In this document: positions 27,294 through 35,046 of the stretch, one piece after another
Position numbering within the stretch: the first letter of the stretch is position 1
Layout: each line of letters opens with the position of its first letter
NCBI RefSeq assembly: GCF_003583365.1
Contig: NZ_QXED01000002.1
Coordinates: 496,001 to 560,000, forward strand
DNA length: 64,000 nt
Origin: Fibrisoma montanum
Lineage (GTDB): Bacteria > Bacteroidota > Bacteroidia > Cytophagales > Spirosomataceae
Direction: 5' to 3'
Translations under genes and position numbers: made by a program
The notes under the pieces: generated by a model
Seen by the model: only the letters and a program-made list of their open reading frames with translations
Databases searched by the model: none
What the model was told of the DNA's origin: nothing

Positions 27294-27330
27294 TTGGGGC
27301 GGGTATCGTGCAACAGGAAACCCGCCCCAA
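27294..27330. terminator. Hairpin downstream of the small minus-strand genes
   Basis: TTGGGGCGGGT (27294-27304) pairs perfectly with ACCCGCCCCAA (27320-27330), an 11-bp GC-rich stem with a 15-base loop. It lies 16 bases past the stop of the DUF4177-like gene, in the right place to end that minus-strand transcript. The T-run is weak. Confidence 0.6.
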
Positions 27331-27345
27331 AAGCCGAATTACCCA

Positions 27346-27546
27346 TTAACTATCTTTTTCGAAGAATAGATAAATATAAATCGCAGCCCCAAAACTAGTG
27401 GACGTTGTAGAAGTTAATCGGTACCCTTGAGGAGCGTATTCATCCAGTTTTGCCTGAATTTCTTCTTTAGACTTCTTCACTATGTGCTCAGAGTCGAGCG
27501 TTAATTTCGAGTAATAAATCAGGGCTTCAACTTTGTATTCTTTCAT
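27346..27546 (-). CDS. DUF4177-like small protein
   Basis: 66 residues from the ATG at 27546; the frame continues upstream to a TTG at 27600 but the ATG gives the family-like start MKEYKVEALIYYS. Pattern: a first beta-strand, a helix with regular charged residues (SKEEIQAKLDEYAPQGYRL) and a last strand ending IYLFFEKD. This resembles the DUF4177 fold, a small beta-alpha-beta unit with a conserved G-Y/W in the middle. The function of the family is unknown. It is 60 bases downstream of the 65-residue membrane protein gene, probably in one transcript. Confidence 0.55.
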   Translation of the reverse strand: MKEYKVEALIYYSKLTLDSEHIVKKSKEEIQAKLDEYAPQGYRLTSTTSTSFGAAIYIYLFFEKDS

Positions 27547-27606
27547 TATTTTACGAGTTAGTTTATCAATATGTTTCTTCAGTTTTCTCAATGTTGACAA
27601 CGTTCG

Positions 27607-27804
27607 TTAGTATGCTTTTACTACCTTTCTTGGTTGTTGGTCAACTTTGTCAGCCAGTAATAGAATCACGGTGGCAAAGATGCCTAGAAACAAAGTTATC
27701 CAAAACCATGTCTCCTTTTTTCGGCCTTTTCGTTCGGCTAAAGCAACATTCAGACTAACCAGCAATAACAAAATGAAAGTAAAAATGAGCGTTTCCTGTG
27801 ACAT
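27607..27804 (-). CDS. Small two-helix membrane protein
   Basis: A 65-residue product with two membrane helices (about 5-22 and 33-50) separated by a short basic loop (ERKGRKKET). The layout, with an A-x-x-K-G-R segment followed by W-F-W, resembles a widespread group of tiny membrane proteins in Gram-negatives whose role is unknown. The tail is basic (RKVVKAY), likely cytoplasmic. It is the upstream partner of the DUF4177-like gene. Confidence 0.55.
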   Translation of the reverse strand: MSQETLIFTFILLLLVSLNVALAERKGRKKETWFWITLFLGIFATVILLLADKVDQQPRKVVKAY

Positions 27805-28037
27805 CTCTATCGGTATGTTATCGGTTCAAAGCTAATCTTGTCGACTTACCTTAATCAGCTTGGGCTTACTGTCGCCAAACATAAACATAAACAATTAGTC
27901 TACCGTCAATGAGGTGGAGGTGCAAAAAACCTGTCGTCCTACAAGCGGTCAATTCGAAGCGTAGTGTACGGTTTCATAAGACGAAGACTTCCTGGTGAGC
28001 TGGTTAGTTTTCTAGTTGGGAAGAATAGGTGCTTTTG

Positions 28038-29255
28038 TCAGGTGAACACCTGTCGTTTGCCGCTTTTTCCCACAAGCTCCATTCGCAAGGTTTTTTCATT
28101 CATCTCCTGATAGATACGGCTGGTTGGGCTGTATAAATCACAGGCGTTCGTCACCGCTGAAACCTCGTTGCCATTCACGCTAACAATTCGCTCCCCAAGT
28201 TTTAAGCCAGCCTGGTGAGCGGGAGATCCTTCGATGATACTACCAACTGTCCAATAGCTTTTTTGTGAAGAGGTATCCTTTTGAATAAACGGCATAAAGC
28301 CAAAGGAAACGAGCGGCTCATCGGACTGGGCGGGTTGGTTAGCTACCAGGGTTAAAGTGCGTTGATCCCAATTGAACGTGATGACGTACCGATTGAGAAA
28401 CCCCCAGCCAACTAAGTCGTCGCGAAAGGTGCCAAATGCGACCCGGGCCGAGTCCATCGGGGTACCAGTCAGTTTGATGCCCTTAATGGTTGCGTTGTAG
28501 CTGGTGTCAAACCGATCACCGTAGAAGCCGTGGCCATTCCATCCGAACTGAGTGTAATACTTCGATTGCTTTTTGAGCTTAGCAAAAAGGGCTTTGTCTT
28601 TCGTCATGAAGTCGCTGTTAGACCCTATGTCCACGATAAACTTCTTCCGGGTTCCGTTGGGAAACTCGAGCGGGGTAACGGGTCTGTGTAAACCATCGAC
28701 CGTAATAGGCAGCACAAGTTTAGCCGTATCGCTGACCAATGACTCATACCGGTCAGACACGGTAATACGTTGCCGTTGATTGTCAAACTGCCAGCAGTGG
28801 TGGCGCATAATGGCCGAACCAATTACGCCGTCAACACCGATGCATTGTAAAAAAGAATCTCCCCGTAAATCAAGGATAGCCGTTCCGGGCCGGTAAAAGG
28901 TGAGTCCGGCCAGCTGTACACTGTCCAACCGCACGTGCTTGTTCAACGAATTGATATTCTTGTATTTCCCTTTTTCTATGATACCTAATTCTTCGGCCGC
29001 CTGTTGCGACAGGACCATCAGGGCACCCGTATCAAGAATGAATCGATATTTTTTGGGCGAGGCATTGATGGTCACCTCGACAATGTATTTATCACCGATC
29101 TCCTTTTTGAAGGGAATGGCGGTAACAAAGTTGCGCTGTCGGACAAAGCCACTGCTAACAGCTTTTTTGGTTTTAATGTAACGGATAAAGTTGCCGCAGC
29201 CAGTCAGTAACAGAATGAAGCTACAGGTAGATAAGACTTTTAAGAGAGGGTTCAT
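28038..29255 (-). CDS. Retropepsin-like aspartic protease with PDZ domain, lipoprotein
   Basis: 405 residues from the ATG at 29255, chosen for its lipoprotein signal (MNPLLKVLSTCSFILLLTGC, C20); another ATG lies six codons upstream, and the frame stays open 44 more. Two retropepsin halves follow: the first has D75-T-G in FILDTGA and the fold motif VDGVIG (about 141-146); the second has D209-I-G in FIVDIGS, where a Thr or Ser is normal. A PDZ domain near the C-terminus (SPAHQAGLKLGERIVSVNG) probably binds peptide ends. Such proteins are likely periplasmic proteases, but the D-I-G change may reduce activity. No operon partner is clear. Confidence 0.8.
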   Translation of the reverse strand: MNPLLKVLSTCSFILLLTGCGNFIRYIKTKKAVSSGFVRQRNFVTAIPFKKEIGDKYIVEVTINASPKKYRFILDTGALMVLSQQAAEELGIIEKGKYKNINSLNKHVRLDSVQLAGLTFYRPGTAILDLRGDSFLQCIGVDGVIGSAIMRHHCWQFDNQRQRITVSDRYESLVSDTAKLVLPITVDGLHRPVTPLEFPNGTRKKFIVDIGSNSDFMTKDKALFAKLKKQSKYYTQFGWNGHGFYGDRFDTSYNATIKGIKLTGTPMDSARVAFGTFRDDLVGWGFLNRYVITFNWDQRTLTLVANQPAQSDEPLVSFGFMPFIQKDTSSQKSYWTVGSIIEGSPAHQAGLKLGERIVSVNGNEVSAVTNACDLYSPTSRIYQEMNEKTLRMELVGKSGKRQVFT

Positions 29256-29616
29256 ATTGCATCTTAAATTCATAAAACCGAGCTTTTTCAAACCCTTTCT
29301 GTTGGGACGTTCACTCTGCCGCAGGACTGCTGAATCACAAGCAATTTGTGGAATCGCACCCAACACAACGGCTGTTGATGGTGGATGCAACACGCAACTG
29401 AACAAACGTACCTAAACCTTTACACACCCGTTTGGATGTACTGTTAGATTGTAAGTCTTTGATAATCAAGCATTGTTCAGGGCAAAATTTAACAGTTCTT
29501 GTTGGTTCGTTCGCCCGCGAACACGGTGGCTGTTGGGCTGAAAACCGTCCTTCGGGGGCGTGCGGCCTATCGCCCACAACCCGCCTACAAGGGGCTAACC
29601 AGTTTTAGTAATAGGC
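29256..29616. other. 361-base spacer with one copy of the 36-bp repeat
   Basis: Between the retropepsin start and the stop of the AT-rich gene. It holds repeat copy 1 (29329-29364). The 29500-29590 stretch is GC-rich with several small inverted motifs, unlike the neighbouring AT-rich gene. No gene is seen. Confidence 0.45.
29329..29364 (+). repeat. 36-bp direct repeat, copy 1
   Basis: This copy begins GCTGAATCACAAGCA and ends TCGCACCCAAC. It matches the copy at 31082-31117 at 32 of 36 positions in the same orientation. The two copies bracket the AT-rich gene 29617-30960. It ends in ACCCAAC (RYYYAAC-like), as do integron cassette site ends, but other cassette-site features are weak. Confidence 0.7.
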
Positions 29617-30960
29617 TTAAACAAAATCAAAAAGAAAACCCATAACTGCATCTACCTTACTTTGGCTTTCAGCTTTTCGCTTGTCATCGTGGTAATAATT
29701 ACTTTGTATAATTTTAATGAATTCGTCTTTTAAGAGTTGATTATTCGTTGTTGCCAAATAAAGCAAACAATAATTAATATCTGCTACAGGATAAAGTGCT
29801 TTTCTGTACTGGGATGTGGTCTTAATATTATTAAGGCAATTAGTATATAACTCACCATCAGTGAGTAGGTCACTAACATTATTAGCTATTGTTGAACTCA
29901 TTATATTTCTTAAAATGCCTACCTTTTGCTTTAATTGCTCAAAATAATAATTGAACTCTATCCATGTGAAAATACCCCCTCCATCTTCCTTGATAAATGG
30001 AACAATATCATAAGAATTAACTGAGAAAACTTTGTGTCCAAAGGTTGAACTATACTGTAATGTTTTATTAGCCAATCTTTCATTGAGTAAGTAGGGGCTT
30101 AAATATACTTCAATATTACACCATTTTACAGCCCAGTATGAATCAATATTTGCCAATACAGTTATAAAATCATCGTTGGTCAATTTCTTGTAAAAACCCT
30201 TGCTCTTCTTATTTTGTTTGATACCTTTAAAATCAATTTTTTTACATCTCATTTCTTTCATCAATGGCTTCAACAGACCATTGATTTCATCCTCCATGTT
30301 TTTCTTAGTTAATCTATTGATTATACCATCTACATATGACTTAGATAGCTCACTATTAATATTTTTATTGAAAATCAATCTATCTAATATTGGCTCTACG
30401 GGTTCCAAGAAAAAATGACTTTGAAGGAAGTCAATTCCAATATTATAGTCATTTGACCCATACATATATTCTTTATTATCAAGCACATTGTCATGGGATA
30501 ATGTGCTATAATACTTCAACTCCTCATCAAGAAATGGACCTGTATCAACTTCATGGTCATATAGACTGACATATTTCCCATCTTGAACATATTTTTTCCT
30601 AACTATTGAGCCATTTTCCATATAAACAAATCCATGAAGCATAGACACCGTTTCAGAAAAGAATAAGAAGATCTTACTATTAGGGAATAACTTTTCTAAC
30701 CTATTTTTTAAAAGCCCTATTGTAGCTGAAAAATCACTAATTAGTTCAAAAGAAACAACAATTGTAAAATTCTTGTAAGTTGTTACATAAACCGAGTTCG
30801 AATCACCCGATAATGCTTCATGGTAAGTTGCATCCGAACTCCCTATTCGATGCTTATCATAATTTCTAACAGGCTTTTCAAGTTCTAATTTCTGTAAAAG
30901 CACTGCATCACTCACTCCAAGATTTTTGTCAATAACAAGTGTTGAACTATAAACTGCCAT
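29617..30960 (-). CDS. AT-rich orphan protein of unknown function, cassette-like
   Basis: A 447-residue protein in a gene that is much more AT-rich than anything around it, with Lys/Asn/Ile/Tyr-heavy codons; this suggests recent transfer. It has no signal peptide, membrane helix or catalytic motif I can name. The N-terminal part (about 1-160) looks like an alpha/beta domain; its end (IVRKKYVQDGKYV, then DTGPFLDEE) is reminiscent of uncharacterised DUF6928-like domains. The remainder is mostly helical and rich in charged residues (NRLTKKNMEDEINGLLKPL). Copies of a 36-bp repeat lie on both sides. Proteins of this kind often belong to accessory or defence cargo, but nothing here proves that. Confidence 0.6.
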   Translation of the reverse strand: MAVYSSTLVIDKNLGVSDAVLLQKLELEKPVRNYDKHRIGSSDATYHEALSGDSNSVYVTTYKNFTIVVSFELISDFSATIGLLKNRLEKLFPNSKIFLFFSETVSMLHGFVYMENGSIVRKKYVQDGKYVSLYDHEVDTGPFLDEELKYYSTLSHDNVLDNKEYMYGSNDYNIGIDFLQSHFFLEPVEPILDRLIFNKNINSELSKSYVDGIINRLTKKNMEDEINGLLKPLMKEMRCKKIDFKGIKQNKKSKGFYKKLTNDDFITVLANIDSYWAVKWCNIEVYLSPYLLNERLANKTLQYSSTFGHKVFSVNSYDIVPFIKEDGGGIFTWIEFNYYFEQLKQKVGILRNIMSSTIANNVSDLLTDGELYTNCLNNIKTTSQYRKALYPVADINYCLLYLATTNNQLLKDEFIKIIQSNYYHDDKRKAESQSKVDAVMGFLFDFV

Positions 30961-31392
30961 TATTCAAAATTTAATGTTTTTGATCGTCAAGTCGGAATCA
31001 CTTCAGCATTTTGCTGTCAGCCGAAACCGAATTTAATATTTAAACCTGATCCTGTTTAAATCGCTTCCTTGATAACCGGAAGCTGACTTACAAGCACTTT
31101 GTGGACTCGCACCCAACGTAATAGATGCACGCGATTTTGCGGAACTAACTGCGGTTAAATCTTTAGTAATCAACTTATGATGGTTCCGTAAATTTTCACA
31201 CTACATGATCATAAACCTCTTGATGTCCGGGTATTACTTGGGCTACCGATAAGCGAGGACGTACTGCTTTCACAAGTATACCGATCTGTGCTCTCGTTCG
31301 CAATCGGATCGCTAGAAAAATAGGGGTAGCGTCTTTGGAGTATGTAGGTGAGCGGATTCTACCTATTCAAGGCCTAGCAAACGTAACGCGAC
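30961..31392. other. 432-base spacer with second copy of the 36-bp repeat
   Basis: Lies between the start of the AT-rich gene and the ThuA-like gene. It holds repeat copy 2 (31082-31117). The first 100 bases are AT-rich and could hold the promoter of the minus-strand gene. No reading frame here is convincing. Confidence 0.45.
31082..31117 (+). repeat. 36-bp direct repeat, copy 2
   Basis: This copy begins GCTGACTTACAAGCA and ends TCGCACCCAAC. It differs from copy 1 (29329-29364) at four positions. Same orientation, 1753 bases apart; the AT-rich gene lies between them. Confidence 0.7.
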
Positions 31393-32244
31393 ATGAACCA
31401 ACTATTACTCATCAGCCTTACTGGCTGCTTGTTGTTGATCAACCCGCTTGCCGGGCAGGCATCAGCACCGCAGCCGCCCAAAAAGAAACTGGTCGTTATC
31501 GCTGGAACGCCCAGCCACAAGGCGGGTGAACATGAATACAATGCAGGGGCGCTCCTCATTAAACAGTGGTTTGCCAGGGCATCTGACCTGGACGTAACGG
31601 TCTGCCTCAACGGTTGGCCCAGCGACTCGACCTTAGTGCCCAATGCCGATGGAATTGTGCTGTTTATGGATGGCAAGATGACGCATCTGGTGCTTAAGCC
31701 TGCCTGCAAACGCCAGCTACTGGCAGCGGCCCGGCGAGGAGCGGGCGTGGCGGCCCTTCATTACGCCGTGACATTACCGGCCGGCAACGGCGATCCGCTG
31801 CTCAATATCCTGGGTGGTTTTAAGGAGGATACGTACTCGGCCCACGGTATCTGGATGTCTGATTTCAAGACTGTACCTGAGCACCCGATCACGCAGGGCG
31901 TGAAGCCGTTCAGCGTCTATGACGAGTGCTATTTCTTCCTGCGCTTCCGGCCGGACGTTAGACCCATCCTGACCGCAACGCCACCCGATTCGGTGCGGAA
32001 CACGGCCGCGAGCCGGGCGTTTCCGGGACGGCTCGAAACCGTATCGTGGGTGTACGAGCGACCCGACGGCGGACGTAGTTTCGGCAATACGGCTATGCAT
32101 TTCCACCGCAACTGGGCAAACAACGACCTCCGAAAGCTGATCCTGAACGCCTGCCGGTGGGTCTGCCACCTCGACGTACCGCCGGGCGGAGTCGAGTCCG
32201 TTGTATCAGAAGCTGATTTAGCGAAAAACCTGGACCCGAAATAG
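31393..32244 (+). CDS. ThuA-like domain protein, secreted
   Basis: A 283-residue exported protein (signal MNQLLLISLTGCLLLINPLAGQ) with a single ThuA domain. This class-I glutamine-amidotransferase-like fold lacks the usual cysteine. Recognisable parts: the KKLVVIAGTPSHKAGEHEYNAG opening, the GVAALHYAV strand and the later YDECYFFLRF with histidine in MHFHRNW. ThuA was first linked to trehalose utilisation, where it and ThuB act on a 3-keto-disaccharide; many Bacteroidota members sit with sugar dehydrogenases. The same fold opens the 1149-residue protein at 35047. Confidence 0.85.
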   Translation: MNQLLLISLTGCLLLINPLAGQASAPQPPKKKLVVIAGTPSHKAGEHEYNAGALLIKQWFARASDLDVTVCLNGWPSDSTLVPNADGIVLFMDGKMTHLVLKPACKRQLLAAARRGAGVAALHYAVTLPAGNGDPLLNILGGFKEDTYSAHGIWMSDFKTVPEHPITQGVKPFSVYDECYFFLRFRPDVRPILTATPPDSVRNTAASRAFPGRLETVSWVYERPDGGRSFGNTAMHFHRNWANNDLRKLILNACRWVCHLDVPPGGVESVVSEADLAKNLDPK

Positions 32245-32417
32245 TGAAATTTGGTATCGGGACTTACTTCTAATAAACTCGTAATCGTAACTTATCCTGA
32301 TAACCCTGGACAGCGTTGGGTCTGAGCTTTGTTTTTTTAGAAAATGACGTAACAATCAGTTCAGGGTGAGCGCATTAGCCAGGCATACAATTAATAGGCA
32401 ATAGACACTTCCTGCGA

Positions 32418-33017
32418 TCAATCATACCGCTCCGGACAATCGTTTATTTTCTTAGGCCGAATACGTTTAGGCTTCTTCTCAATTGTCCAGAAGTGATTAT
32501 ATCCGATGCCGAAATACGCGTTGCTGCGCAGATTAGGAAGTGAATACGTTGTATCGAGCAACCCCACGAAGATATCGACACTTCGCAACTGGCTAACAAA
32601 ACAACTGATACCTATTGAGGCAAACGTGACGCTTTGCTGCTCCCGATCGTTTGTTACGTCACTCGTTATGGGCAACCCCACTACGCCAATGAAGCATTCG
32701 GCAAACGGTTTGAGATAACTGCTCTTGCCAAAATTGGAAGGCGTATAAAATCGAGCTCCAACGCCTATGGCCATGCCGCGGTTAACCGCAATTTCTGATC
32801 TTCCGAACAGCCAGGTCGTCAGAACACTTGACTCATACACCTTACCAATAGTCAGACTGGCAGGATTGGGTAACGCGTACCCGAGGTTTTCAGAACTGTA
32901 CTTGGCCGGAAAGAAGTTGGCGAAACCGCTACGTATGCCAACGCCCACGTATTGCTGCGCACAAAGCTGGGTGCTGGTAGACAATAAGCACAAACATAGC
33001 AGGCCGACGCGGTGCAT
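32418..33017 (-). CDS. Predicted outer-membrane beta-barrel protein
   Basis: A 199-residue protein with a signal peptide (MHRVGLLCLCLLSTSTQLCAQ) and many alternating amphipathic strands (YVGVGIRSGF, GMAIGVGARFY, SNAYFGIGYNHFW). Such patterns suit a small eight- or ten-strand outer-membrane barrel, though the basic tail (KKPKRIRPKKINDC) would be soluble. Family unrecognised. It starts three bases after the stop of the similar gene upstream on the minus strand, so the two are one operon. Confidence 0.6.
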   Translation of the reverse strand: MHRVGLLCLCLLSTSTQLCAQQYVGVGIRSGFANFFPAKYSSENLGYALPNPASLTIGKVYESSVLTTWLFGRSEIAVNRGMAIGVGARFYTPSNFGKSSYLKPFAECFIGVVGLPITSDVTNDREQQSVTFASIGISCFVSQLRSVDIFVGLLDTTYSLPNLRSNAYFGIGYNHFWTIEKKPKRIRPKKINDCPERYD

Positions 33018-33020
33018 AAC

Positions 33021-33533
33021 TTACCTCCCCAGGTATACGTTTAAAGAGCCTTGCGGGCTGAACTGTACACATTGTGCCGCAGTTAGCCAGCCGATTTTGG
33101 CTACACCCTCAAAGCTCACGCGTTCAGTTAGCCGGAGTTCAAGCCCTAGCAGCGCATTCAGTTTTACACTGCGGTAGGCCGGTGGCATCGGACCGTCGAA
33201 TGTCCACCCCTTGAATTGCCCGTAGGTAACCCCTGTACCTAAAATCCCGTTGAGCATGCCCTTCCCTTTGTAATATCGAGCAAAAACACCGGCCTCATAC
33301 CGGGTTCCGAAGAAGGACAGATGTTCTAATTCGCCCCCTAACCAAACGTGATCGGCTACAAAACGTCCTGCCTTTCCGGTTACCCCAATGAAAGTAAGGC
33401 CCCCACCAGCCATCCAGTGCCCTTTGGCGTTTGTTTGGTACGTTGCTCGCCCCTCCTTTAAGAACATGTCCTGTGCCTGACCTACGGTGTTAAACAGGAG
33501 AAACAATAACGCCGAATGTAATAGTTGTTTCAT
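33021..33533 (-). CDS. Predicted outer-membrane beta-barrel protein
   Basis: A 170-residue protein with a signal peptide (MKQLLHSALLFLLFNTVGQAQ) and strands typical of a small porin-like barrel (MAGGGLTFIGVTG, VWLGGELEHLSF, YEAGVFARYYK, LLGLELRLTERV), ending in a strand with a terminal-type GR. It precedes the 199-residue relative by three bases, and the two probably form an envelope pair. The function is unknown; members of this broad group include transport barrels, scaffolds and T9SS accessory proteins. Confidence 0.6.
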   Translation of the reverse strand: MKQLLHSALLFLLFNTVGQAQDMFLKEGRATYQTNAKGHWMAGGGLTFIGVTGKAGRFVADHVWLGGELEHLSFFGTRYEAGVFARYYKGKGMLNGILGTGVTYGQFKGWTFDGPMPPAYRSVKLNALLGLELRLTERVSFEGVAKIGWLTAAQCVQFSPQGSLNVYLGR

Positions 33534-33706
33534 AAAGATTGAGTTTGGACTAACTAATAGCTAAGAGCGGTTTTAGACGGAAAACGTTGCAAGATATTTA
33601 TGTTAATTCTATAGAATCAGTTACTTTATTCTTATGACGTGCAGAAGGCCGGTTGTTGGGTTCTGCTGCAGGGGAAACTAACTGACTGACTTTCTTCTAG
33701 CTGGTA

Positions 33707-34033
33707 ATGTATATGGCCTGGTTCTTTCTTATCCTCGCCGGCCTTTTTGAGGTTGGCTTTACTACTTGCCTGAAACTCTCCGACAACTTCCGCCATCTCG
33801 GCTGGGCGGGTGGCTTTCTGGTGTGCGCCGTTCTGAGTTTCTATTTCCTCAACAAAGCCTCGGTCACGATCCCACTGGGCACGGCCTACGCCGTCTGGAC
33901 GGGCATTGGCGCCGTGGGAACGGTGCTGGTCGGGATGGGTTTCTTTCGGGAGCCCACGGACTTCTGGCGGCTGTTTTTCATTGCGCTGCTCATCGGGTCG
34001 GTGATCGGCCTGAAAGCGGTGTCGGCCCATTAA
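33707..34033 (+). CDS. Small multidrug resistance (SMR) transporter, SugE/Gdx-like
   Basis: A 108-residue four-helix transporter of the SMR family (a second ATG two codons on is also possible). The membrane-embedded essential glutamate is in LAGLFEVGF. The GTAYAVWTGIGAVG block of the second half matches the Gdx (formerly SugE) branch, which exports guanidinium. However, the Trp that usually follows the glutamate in Gdx (EVVWA) is Phe here (EVGFT), so specificity is uncertain. A hairpin (about 33642-33664) precedes it, but I see no guanidine riboswitch motif. Functions as a dimer in opposite orientations. Confidence 0.85.
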   Translation: MYMAWFFLILAGLFEVGFTTCLKLSDNFRHLGWAGGFLVCAVLSFYFLNKASVTIPLGTAYAVWTGIGAVGTVLVGMGFFREPTDFWRLFFIALLIGSVIGLKAVSAH

Positions 34034-34082
34034 ACTTTTCAGGCGTCAACTGGTCGTAGATGTATGCACTACCAACAAAACT

Positions 34083-34886
34083 ATGCGCATTCTTCTGCTC
34101 AGTGTTCTGCTGTCGACGGCAGCCTGTCAACGTACCACTAACCCGACCATGTCGTCAACCAAACCGGCCACTCAGGCCAGGCAATCGTCGGGTCAGGCCG
34201 AACGCCAATTTCCCGACTGGAGCCGTTACCTCAGGGCCGGGGATGAATTGATTGCGATGGGTAACGAACCGTTCTGGTCGCTGGCCGTCAACGCCGGCAA
34301 AGGAACCCTGCGATTCAAGTCGATGGACGGCGACTCGATCAATGCTCCTCTGCCGCAGCGAAACGTCGATTCGGATGGCGTCATTACGTTCGATGCCGAG
34401 GTGGCATCCGGGCGGCTCAAGGTTTTGTTTGCGCCGGATAGCTGCGTCGATACCATGTCCGGGCAGCGGATGGATTACCGCGTTCAGGTGAACGTAAAGG
34501 GCAAAACGTACACCGGCTGTGGGGTGTCACTCCGGCAGATGGCTCTGCTGAACGACATCTGGGTGCTGACTACGCTGCAGGGGCGAAGCGTTAAACCCAG
34601 CGGACCACGTAACGAACTACCCAGGCTGGAAATCAGTCTTACCGAAGGCCGCGTTTCGGGTACGACGGGCTGCAACCGCCTGAATGGGCGCGTACAGGCG
34701 GATTCAAGACAAGTTCAGTTCGGTCCGCTGGCAACCACGCGCATGGCCTGCATGGGAGAAGCCGGGCAACTGGAAGGTGATTTTCTGAACGCACTCAACC
34801 AACCCCTGACGTATCGGGTGGCTGAGGGAAAGCTAACCTTACTCCACAATAACCTGCCGGTGCTGGTCCTGAAGAAGGTCGACTGA
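34083..34886 (+). CDS. META-domain lipoprotein (HslJ-like) with COG3650-type N-domain
   Basis: A 267-residue lipoprotein (lipobox LSTAACQR, C15). After a Ser/Thr/Gln-rich linker comes a small beta-domain (GNEPFWSLAV.. to YTGCGVSLR) of the kind found in COG3650 proteins. The META domain follows (about 160-262): LPRLEISLTEGRVSGTTGCNRLNG, TTRMACMG and EGDFLNALN are its landmarks, including the Cys pair. META proteins such as HslJ are linked to novobiocin tolerance and heat; the precise role is unknown. It starts 50 bases after the SMR gene, so the two may be co-expressed as envelope defence. A terminator follows at 34923. Confidence 0.85.
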   Translation: MRILLLSVLLSTAACQRTTNPTMSSTKPATQARQSSGQAERQFPDWSRYLRAGDELIAMGNEPFWSLAVNAGKGTLRFKSMDGDSINAPLPQRNVDSDGVITFDAEVASGRLKVLFAPDSCVDTMSGQRMDYRVQVNVKGKTYTGCGVSLRQMALLNDIWVLTTLQGRSVKPSGPRNELPRLEISLTEGRVSGTTGCNRLNGRVQADSRQVQFGPLATTRMACMGEAGQLEGDFLNALNQPLTYRVAEGKLTLLHNNLPVLVLKKVD

Positions 34887-34922
34887 CGGAATGAAGTATA
34901 TTCAAAAGCAAATCGCCTTTTT

Positions 34923-34957
34923 AACCCAAGTATCGTACTGATACATTGGGTTTTTTT
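34923..34957 (+). terminator. Rho-independent terminator after the META lipoprotein gene
   Basis: AACCCAAGTATC (34923-34934) pairs with GATACATTGGGTT-type sequence (one bulged base) and is followed by seven Ts (34951-34957). Loop about five bases. It separates the lipoprotein gene from the large ThuA/PQQ gene downstream. Confidence 0.8.
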
Positions 34958-35046
34958 CTATTTTTGTTTCTTGATAAACGCCAATCGCGCATCAAAATAA
35001 GTCAACGCTTTTCGTTTGCAACCTGTAAGCATAACCCCTCTCTCCC

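Noticed and set aside
29340-29365. tRNA fragment as an integration site
   Set aside because: The GTTGGGTGCGA-type sequence slightly resembles a T-arm but lacks the TTCRA loop and any acceptor or anticodon arms.
29329-31117. Complete integron with integrase
   Set aside because: No tyrosine integrase gene lies in the window and the attC-like folding is weak; only a cassette-like repeat pair is claimed.
33534-33706. Guanidine riboswitch before the SMR gene
   Set aside because: Only a simple hairpin (about 33642-33664) is seen; the conserved loops of guanidine-I, -II or -III are not present.
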